NCBI GenBank assembly: GCA_938030915.1
Contig: CALHIO010000141.1
Location: 1 to 5,198, forward strand
Direction of reading: 5' to 3'
DNA from: an uncultured Gemmatimonadota bacterium
Lineage (GTDB): Bacteria; Gemmatimonadota; Gemmatimonadetes; Longimicrobiales; Gaopeijiaceae
DNA: 5,198 nucleotides
A program made the position numbers and the translations under genes. Positions 1 to 4,128 of this stretch are shown piece by piece. The notes beneath the pieces were generated by a model. The model was not told the origin of the DNA and did no database searches. It saw only the letters and a program-made list of their open reading frames with translations. Each line of letters opens with the position of its first letter. Positions within the stretch are counted from its first letter, which is position 1.

Positions 1-295
1 CAGCGCCGAGCTCAAGGAGTGCGGAGATCCGACCAGAGATCTCAACGGAGCCCCGCTCGGGCACGAGGATGCCCGCCAAGCACTTCAGGAGCGTCGACTT
101 ACCCGACCCGTTCGACCCGATGACACCGAAGGTGGTGCCAACCGGAACTTCGAACGAGACGTCCTTCAACGCCCAAAACTCCTCGTAGCGGGCACGGCGA
201 CCACGGAGAATCGCGGCCTTCAAGAACTGGTTTCGCTCGTGATAGAGCCGGAAGCTCTTCCAGAGATCGTGGACGGCGACTGCGGGTGCGGACAT
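1..295 (-). CDS. Polysaccharide ABC exporter, ATP-binding subunit (Wzt/RfbE/TagH-like), N-terminal part only
   Basis: Reading the minus strand from the ATG at 295-293 gives 98 codons without a stop, running off the left edge. The protein begins MSAPAVAVHDLWKSFRLYHE. A Walker A motif GSNGSGKST lies at residues 60-68, preceded by WALKDVSFEVPVGTTFGVI (41-59) and followed by LLKCLAGILVPERGSVEISG (69-88) and SALLELGA (91-98), as in ATPases of ABC-2 exporters for O-antigen, teichoic acid or galactan. The basic stretch between the first strand and the Walker A block (about residues 21-40) is also typical of this subfamily. Q-loop, signature and Walker B lie outside the window, as would any C-terminal carbohydrate-binding domain. 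The start is supported by a Shine-Dalgarno sequence at 300-308; an in-frame GTG at 313-311 is a weaker alternative. It should energise the permease encoded divergently at 417-1226. Family is sure; the exported glycan is unknown. Confidence 0.93.
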   Translation of the reverse strand, partial: MSAPAVAVHDLWKSFRLYHERNQFLKAAILRGRRARYEEFWALKDVSFEVPVGTTFGVIGSNGSGKSTLLKCLAGILVPERGSVEISGRISALLELGA

Positions 296-299
296 AGGT

Positions 300-308
300 C
301 TCTTCCTC
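300..308 (-). promoter_or_regulatory. Ribosome-binding site for the ABC ATPase gene
   Basis: On the minus strand GAGGAAGAG ends 4 nt before the ATG at 295, placing its GAGGA core 8 nt upstream. This is a good Shine-Dalgarno match and fixes the start at 295 rather than the in-frame GTG at 313. The permease gene on the other side has no such site. Confidence 0.7.
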
Positions 309-345
309 GGCACCGGCCATGGCCCTCAGGCCGCCGGATATCGCA

Positions 346-351
346 AGCGTA
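346..351 (-). promoter_or_regulatory. Possible -10 box for the ABC ATPase gene
   Basis: TACGCT on the minus strand fits the actinobacterial TAnnnT -10 pattern and would give a 5' leader of roughly 40-45 nt before the ATG at 295. No convincing TTGACA-like -35 is seen upstream. The expected -35 position falls in the inverted repeat at 366-394. Tentative; six-base matches of this kind arise often by chance. Confidence 0.3.
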
Positions 352-365
352 GGCCGGTCGGCACC

Positions 366-394
366 CTCCGACCCCGCCACCGGCGGAGTCGGGG
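366..394. repeat. 29-bp imperfect inverted repeat between divergent exporter genes (candidate operator)
   Basis: The left arm CCGAC-C-CCGCC (368-378) pairs with the right arm GGCGG-A-GTCGG (382-392) across a 3-nt centre (379-381, ACC). That is ten Watson-Crick pairs with one C/A mismatch, and a T/G wobble and a C-G pair extend it to 366/394. It lies upstream of both predicted -10 boxes (346-351 minus, 402-407 plus) and covers the places where their -35 elements should be. This position suits a dimeric regulator acting on both promoters. In DNA this GC-rich a structural hairpin or chance is also possible. Confidence 0.5.
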
Positions 395-401
395 CGCTGG
401 T

Positions 402-407
402 TAGGCT
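402..407 (+). promoter_or_regulatory. Probable -10 box giving a leaderless permease mRNA
   Basis: TAGGCT matches the TAnnnT -10 consensus and ends 9 nt before the ATG at 417. Transcription would therefore begin at or within about 3 nt of the start codon. The 9 nt between them (CCCGTTCCC) have no purine-rich ribosome-binding site, as expected for a leaderless transcript. The TAG of the box is also an in-frame stop, so the coding region cannot extend further upstream. The ten bases TAGGCTCCCG recur with one change at 1250-1259. Confidence 0.5.
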
Positions 408-416
408 CCCGTTCCC

Positions 417-1226
417 ATGAGCGTCGTGTCAGATGTTGTCGCTTCGCGTGAGCTGCTCTGGAACCTGACGCTCCGAGAATTGCGCACCAAGTATCGAAGG
501 TCGTTCCTCGGGTGGACGTGGTCGATGCTGAACCCGCTGGCGAACGTGGCGATCTACTGGTTCGTCTTCGGGGTGCTCTTCAACGCCAAGGCACCCGAGG
601 GGGACCCCTCGGGTCTCACCGGGTTCGCTTTTTACATGCTCGTCGGTCTGCTGCCCTGGAACTTCTTCTCACTGGTGAACACCCTCGGTATGGGGGCGAT
701 GTCGTCGAACGCCGGACTGGTCCGACGGGTGTCGTTTCCCCGCGAGGTCCTGGTGTTCTCCAATGTCGGTCATGCGGTGGTGCAGTTCCTCATTGAGCTG
801 GGTCTCCTCATCGTGGTCCTGCTCTTCGCCGGCAGTGCCCTGCTTCCGTACATCCCAGTCGCTCTCGGCCTGACGATTCTCCTCGCGATTTTCGCCTCGG
901 GTTTCGCGTTGGCGTTGAGCACCCTGTCGGTCTATTTCAAGGACCTCGGCTACCTCTGGTCGATCGTGATGCAGGTGTGGTTCTTCCTCACTCCCATCAT
1001 CTATGGGCCCGAGATCGTGCAGGACCGCGTTCCGGAGTGGGGTCAATGGCTGCTCCGACTCAATCCGATGGTCCACTTCGTGTCGGCCTACCGCGACTGC
1101 TTCTACGACAACCACCTTCCGGGGCTCGGAAAGATCCTTGTGCTGATCGGTTGCACCGCGCTCAGCCTCGTACTCGGCTGGACAGTCTTCGCGCGGATGG
1201 GCAAGCGCCTGCCCGAAGAGGTCTGA
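417..1226 (+). CDS. Polysaccharide ABC exporter, permease subunit (ABC-2 type; Wzm/RfbD/TagG-like)
   Basis: This 269-residue integral membrane protein is full length for the ABC-2 permease family and would form the membrane channel that passes a lipid-linked polysaccharide to the outer face. An amphipathic N-terminal segment with LRELRTKYRRSFLGWTWSML (19-38) is the typical interface motif. Hydrophobic segments fall near residues 39-56, 67-92, 112-138, 143-171, 177-197 and 238-258, giving about six transmembrane helices. LVRRVSFPREVLVFSN (101-116) is the usual cytoplasmic loop contacting the ATPase. VYFKDLGYLW (172-181), FFLTPIIYGPE (189-199) and LNPMVHFVSAYRDCFYD (215-231) are further family signatures. 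The start at 417 is constrained by an in-frame TAG at 402-404, with no other usable start between. The partner ATPase is divergent at 295-1, whereas such pairs are commonly co-directional. The specific glycan cannot be told from sequence. Confidence 0.95.
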   Translation: MSVVSDVVASRELLWNLTLRELRTKYRRSFLGWTWSMLNPLANVAIYWFVFGVLFNAKAPEGDPSGLTGFAFYMLVGLLPWNFFSLVNTLGMGAMSSNAGLVRRVSFPREVLVFSNVGHAVVQFLIELGLLIVVLLFAGSALLPYIPVALGLTILLAIFASGFALALSTLSVYFKDLGYLWSIVMQVWFFLTPIIYGPEIVQDRVPEWGQWLLRLNPMVHFVSAYRDCFYDNHLPGLGKILVLIGCTALSLVLGWTVFARMGKRLPEEV

Positions 1227-1240
1227 GCGTCGCGAGACGC
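1227..1240 (+). other. Short perfect hairpin with a GNRA-type loop directly after the permease stop codon
   Basis: GCGTC (1227-1231) and GACGC (1236-1240) form a perfect 5-bp stem closed by GCGA, a GNRA-type tetraloop. It starts at the base following the TGA. There is no T-run after it, so it is not a standard intrinsic terminator. It might stabilise the 3' end of the permease message or do nothing. Confidence 0.35.
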
Positions 1241-1249
1241 CGACCTCGC

Positions 1250-1255
1250 TAGCCT
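1250..1255 (+). promoter_or_regulatory. Possible -10 box for the coiled-coil/GT2 gene pair
   Basis: TAGCCT fits TAnnnT and lies 17 nt before the ATG at 1273, predicting a leader of only about 10 nt. The extended ten bases TAGCCTCCCG match those before the permease start (402-411) in nine positions, which raises the chance that both are real promoter elements. No clear -35 is seen. Read-through from the permease is also possible, since only 46 bp separate the genes and no terminator is visible. Confidence 0.4.
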
Positions 1256-1266
1256 CCCGGCGGGGG
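1253..1266 (+). promoter_or_regulatory. Ribosome-binding site (GGGGG) paired with an upstream CCTCC in a possible hairpin
   Basis: GGGGG at 1262-1266 sits 6 nt before the ATG at 1273 and is the only Shine-Dalgarno-like element there. The preceding CCTCC (1253-1257) can pair with it around the tetraloop CGGC, with one T/G wobble. The hairpin would exist only in RNA reading through from the permease gene. A transcript started from the -10 box at 1250-1255 would begin near 1262 and leave the site free. Confidence 0.3.
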
Positions 1267-1272
1267 TCTCTC

Positions 1273-1638
1273 ATGATTGAACCGGTCGAACCTCAGGTCT
1301 GGAACCGTGGCGAGCGCTCGCATGTGCTGCGTGACACCGACTCCATGTCGCAGGAGGAGTTGCGGCTCGAGATCTGGCGTCTGCGCGACGAGCTCGCCGG
1401 AGCTGAGGCCTCGCTCGCAGGTCTGCGCGCCCAACTTGAGGGGCGTCAGCGCGACTTCCTCGCTGGCCTCGAGATGTCGGGAGTCGCGAATGACGACCAC
1501 CTGAAGAAGGAGCGCGACCTCTACCGGTCGCAGGTCGAGGAGATGCAGTCGTCGACCACGTGGAGGATCGGTCGGTTCTTCGTCCGGCCAAGCGGTCCCC
1601 TTCGACGCCTGCTCGGCCGCTCCTCCGATGACCTCTGA
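1273..1638 (+). CDS. Small coiled-coil protein with a glycosyltransferase-associated tail, function unknown
   Basis: The 121-residue product has no enzyme motif that I recognise. Residues 26-66 (from SQEELRLEIWRLRDELAGAE onward) and about 77-92 show heptad-like spacing of leucine and other hydrophobics among charged residues, so a coiled coil is likely. The tail SSTTWRIGRFFVRPSGPLRR (93-112) resembles the 'S-x-SWRLTxPLR' linker found next to GT-A domains in many bacterial glycosyltransferases. No signal peptide or transmembrane helix is evident. The last 11 nt overlap the start of the GT2 gene, implying translational coupling. It may be a detached N-terminal region of that enzyme, serving to oligomerise it or hold it at the membrane (inference). 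The start at 1273 is favoured by GGGGG 6 nt upstream; Met25 at 1345 is an alternative that would keep the coiled coil. Confidence 0.75.
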   Translation: MIEPVEPQVWNRGERSHVLRDTDSMSQEELRLEIWRLRDELAGAEASLAGLRAQLEGRQRDFLAGLEMSGVANDDHLKKERDLYRSQVEEMQSSTTWRIGRFFVRPSGPLRRLLGRSSDDL

Positions 1639-3313
1639 GGTGGATGTGCCCCGCTTCAGCGTCATCACTCCGGTTCACGACCCGACGGTTTCCGGTCTGC
1701 GAGCCTGCGCCGACTCGGTGTTCGCTCAGAGTCACACAGATTGGGAATGGGTGATCTGCGACGACGCTTCGAGCGAGGGGGCGGTTCGAACCATGCTCGA
1801 CGATCTCGCGCTCGACGAACGAGTGACTCTGATTCGCCGGGAGACGAACGGCGGGATCGTCGCCGCCACCAACGATGCGCTGTCCGCGGCAACCGGTGAG
1901 TTCCTCGCCTTCCTCGACCATGACGACCTGCTGACTGCCGAGGCGCTCACCGTTGTCGATGAGGTTCTCAGCCGCGACGAGCAGATCGACTTCATCTATT
2001 CCGATGAGGACAAGATCGACGACGACGGCAATCTGTCGCAACGGTTCTCGAAGCCGGCGTGGTCGCCGGAGCGGCTGCGCGCTCAGAATTACTGCTCTCA
2101 CCTCTCCGTCATGAGGCGCTCATTGGTAAACGAGCTCGGAGGGCTCCGGTCCGGTTTCGACGGCGCGCAGGATTACGACCTTGTCCTGCGCGTATCCGAG
2201 CACGCACGGGCCATCGCGCACATTCCACGAGTCCTCTACCACTGGCGGATGTCAGTTGGCTCCACTGCCGCTGACGCCGATGCCAAGCCGTACGCGCTTG
2301 AGGCCGGTCGTCGTGCCGTTGAGGAGCATCTTGAGCGCGTGGGGATCAACGCCGAGGTCGCCCTAACCGAGCAGCGGTATCTCCGAGTGCGGCGGACTCC
2401 GCAAGCGACTCCACGAGTGTCCCTGATCATCCCAACGAATGGGGCGAGGGGCCGGGTGTGGGGACAATCGCTGACGCTCGTTGAGAACTGTGTCGCCTCG
2501 ATCATCGCTCGTTCGACCTATCCCGATGTCGAGATCGTTGTGGTTCACGACATGATCGACGAAGCGCTACTCGCCAAGTTGAGAGCGCTCGCGGGCGATC
2601 GGTTGGTTGAGGTTCCTTTCGATCGACCGTTCAACTTCTCCGAGAAGATCAACCTCGGAGTCGCTCGCTCAAGCGGACGCATCATCGTTCCGCTCAACGA
2701 CGACACGATGATCGCGTCACCCGGATGGCTGGAAACCCTCGTCGCTCATCTTGAGGAAACCGATGTCGGCATGGTTGGGCCGCGACTCCTGCTCGCCGAC
2801 GGTCGCGTTCAGAGCGCTGGCCACTACAACAAGTTCGGTCCGCATCACGTCGCAGCGGGCTGTGCCACTGACGACACCGGGCCTTTCGGTCTGCTCACCC
2901 TGGCCTCCGAACGATCCGGCTTGACCCTCGCCTGTGCGGCGCTTCGACGTGAGGTATTCGACGAGGTCGGCGGATTATCGGAAATGTTCCCTGGCGCCTT
3001 CAACGACGTCGACCTCGCCTACAAGTTGCAGCGTGCTGACTACCGAATCGTGTGGACCCCTGAAGCCGACCTGTTCCACTTCGAATCGCTCTCTCGTGAC
3101 CCGTCCACGAAACCGATCGAGTTGACGCATCTCTTCGAACGCTGGGGTGTGGAGTGCGCAACCGCCGACTGGTTCCTGCCCCGCCTCGACCTACAGATGG
3201 CGGGTGCGGCACTCGGCGACTACCTGCCTGTGCCACCGCAAACGGCGAACATGGTCCTCACCTGGCGAATGGCGCAAATCGGAAAGCCTGGGCCGAAGTC
3301 AATTACCGACTGA
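1628..3313 (+). CDS. Tandem two-domain family 2 glycosyltransferase
   Basis: The 561-residue protein carries two GT-A folds in series and should transfer sugars from nucleotide donors to a growing surface glycan on the cytoplasmic side. Domain 1 (about 8-215) shows SVITPVHDP (11-19), the donor-site CDDAS (44-48), NGGIVAATNDAL (74-85), the metal-binding DHDD (97-100), YSDEDKID (124-131), QDYDL (181-185) and HWR (205-207). Domain 2 (about 262-515) shows VSLIIPT (264-270), PFNFSEKINLG (334-344), the DXD-region NDDT (357-360), GMVGPRLLLADGRVQSAG (381-398), FNDVD (458-462) and HFES (484-487). Both active sites look intact, so it could add two residues or alternate two linkages. There are no transmembrane segments. 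No ribosome-binding site precedes the ATG; the 11-nt overlap with the coiled-coil gene points to coupled translation. Sugar and acceptor cannot be deduced. Family assignment is very secure. Confidence 0.95.
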   Translation: MTSEVDVPRFSVITPVHDPTVSGLRACADSVFAQSHTDWEWVICDDASSEGAVRTMLDDLALDERVTLIRRETNGGIVAATNDALSAATGEFLAFLDHDDLLTAEALTVVDEVLSRDEQIDFIYSDEDKIDDDGNLSQRFSKPAWSPERLRAQNYCSHLSVMRRSLVNELGGLRSGFDGAQDYDLVLRVSEHARAIAHIPRVLYHWRMSVGSTAADADAKPYALEAGRRAVEEHLERVGINAEVALTEQRYLRVRRTPQATPRVSLIIPTNGARGRVWGQSLTLVENCVASIIARSTYPDVEIVVVHDMIDEALLAKLRALAGDRLVEVPFDRPFNFSEKINLGVARSSGRIIVPLNDDTMIASPGWLETLVAHLEETDVGMVGPRLLLADGRVQSAGHYNKFGPHHVAAGCATDDTGPFGLLTLASERSGLTLACAALRREVFDEVGGLSEMFPGAFNDVDLAYKLQRADYRIVWTPEADLFHFESLSRDPSTKPIELTHLFERWGVECATADWFLPRLDLQMAGAALGDYLPVPPQTANMVLTWRMAQIGKPGPKSITD

Positions 3314-3315
3314 TC

Positions 3316-4128
3316 TCACGCCGAGGTCAAATACTCAGCGGCCGATTCGACCGACATCGGCTCGAGAGCGACCTCCATTTCAACCCGGCGAGGCAACGCG
3401 AACCGTCCGAGCCAAGCGACACCCCCCGATCGACTTGCGGCGAGGTGTTCGGCGAATGGCACCGGTACGGAGATCAGTCGTGGCGTGGTGCCCTGCGCCC
3501 GACCTAGGGCACGTAGGAGATCACCTATAGGGGTGACACCAGCACCGATCGATACGACTCCGCGCTGATTACTCGAGGCGAGAGCAATGACCGCTGAAGT
3601 CAGATCGGCCAGCGTGATGAAACCAACCGAATGGCCTGCCCCGCCAGGCACCGCGATCACTCTCCGACGTGCCAGTTGGACGAGCCGAGCGGTCTGCGCT
3701 TTGCCGGGCCCATGTACGGGCGCGACGCGCGCGACGACGGCGTTGAGGCCACCTTCAATCGCGTCGATGACGACGCGCTCCCGGGCTGCCTTCAGTCGCG
3801 CGTAGGGGGTGAGTGGATCGACCGGAGTCGAACCAGTGATGACCTGAGCGCTCCCACACACGTCAGAACTCCCAAGCACAACGACTCGACAACCTTCCTG
3901 ATTCGCTCGATCGAGAATTGCACTCAACGCTGAGCACTCCTCCTCGACGACCTCCGAGAGGTTGTCACCTACGGCGACCGAACTCCGGCCTCCGGCGATG
4001 ATGAGTGAGCCGCCTGACGGCGGAACAACATCGATGGCCTTTCGCTGAGGGATCGCTGTGACACCAAGAGAGGTAGCGAGGTGCCGACCAATCCAGCCGG
4101 CCCCGATGATCATGGTGTCACCGCTCAT
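3316..4128 (-). CDS. Compact NAD(P)-dependent sugar epimerase/reductase-like protein (extended SDR family)
   Basis: This 270-residue protein has the dinucleotide-binding motif GAGWIG at 9-14, a β4-like IIAGG (43-47), SSDV (87-90), the catalytic YxxxK as Y109/K113 in TPYARLK, and VARVAPVHGPGK (132-143), which corresponds to the family's 'LR-x-x-x-VYGPG' block. GFITLADLTSAVIAL (169-183) matches the late 'VxDLAxA' segment. Such enzymes epimerise, dehydrate or reduce nucleotide sugars; this one probably modifies a sugar for the local glycan. It is shorter than usual (extended SDRs commonly exceed 300 residues). Only about 28 residues separate GAGWIG from the β4-like strand, so the β2-α2-β3 part is compressed. 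Its ATG overlaps the stop of the GT4 gene as ATGA (4128-4125), so the two form an operon. Met6 (4113), with GGTGA shortly upstream, is an alternative start that keeps the whole fold. The exact reaction is not predictable. Confidence 0.85.
   Translation of the reverse strand: MSGDTMIIGAGWIGRHLATSLGVTAIPQRKAIDVVPPSGGSLIIAGGRSSVAVGDNLSEVVEEECSALSAILDRANQEGCRVVVLGSSDVCGSAQVITGSTPVDPLTPYARLKAARERVVIDAIEGGLNAVVARVAPVHGPGKAQTARLVQLARRRVIAVPGGAGHSVGFITLADLTSAVIALASSNQRGVVSIGAGVTPIGDLLRALGRAQGTTPRLISVPVPFAEHLAASRSGGVAWLGRFALPRRVEMEVALEPMSVESAAEYLTSA
3323..3375. repeat. Nested inverted repeats just past the GT2 stop, inside the 3' end of the SDR gene
   Basis: GCCGAT (3341-3346) pairs with ATCGGC (3356-3361) over a 9-nt loop, flanked further out by GAGGTC (3323-3328) and GACCTC (3370-3375). 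In GT2 mRNA the outer arm begins 10 nt after the stop codon, so the structure could slow or end transcription or protect the 3' end. No T-run follows. It is also coding sequence for the last residues of the SDR protein, so the pairing may be coincidental. Confidence 0.3.

Noticed and set aside
315..324. Ten-base perfect palindrome GGCCATGGCC in the ATPase leader
   Set aside because: It is short and made of common GC words, with no symmetric extension. It probably arises by chance, and it is far weaker than the repeat at 366-394.
669..1274. 201-residue open frame antisense to the permease
   Set aside because: Its composition is rich in R, E, H and D with no domain motifs, as expected opposite a hydrophobic membrane gene in GC-rich DNA. 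The plus-strand frame is a clear ABC-2 permease.
1271..2101. 276-residue open frame antisense to the coiled-coil gene and GT2 domain 1
   Set aside because: It has arginine-rich low-complexity stretches and no motif. The plus-strand frame in this stretch contains canonical GT2 motifs.
1273..3313. Frameshift or sequencing error splitting a single coiled-coil/GT2 gene
   Set aside because: The GT2 frame has its own ATG a few codons before the first β-strand, and the upstream frame ends in a natural-looking 11-nt overlap. Both products look complete, so two genes is the simpler reading; an ancestral fusion is kept as a hypothesis in the findings.
3147..3530. Plus-strand open frames spanning the GT2/SDR junction
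   Set aside because: They overlap the well-supported end of GT2 and the antisense of the SDR gene, are arginine/proline-rich, and show no motif or ribosome-binding site.
3521..3536. Inverted repeat TCACC / GGTGA around TATAGG
   Set aside because: It has only a 5-bp stem and sits deep inside the SDR coding region, with no gene boundary nearby to explain it.
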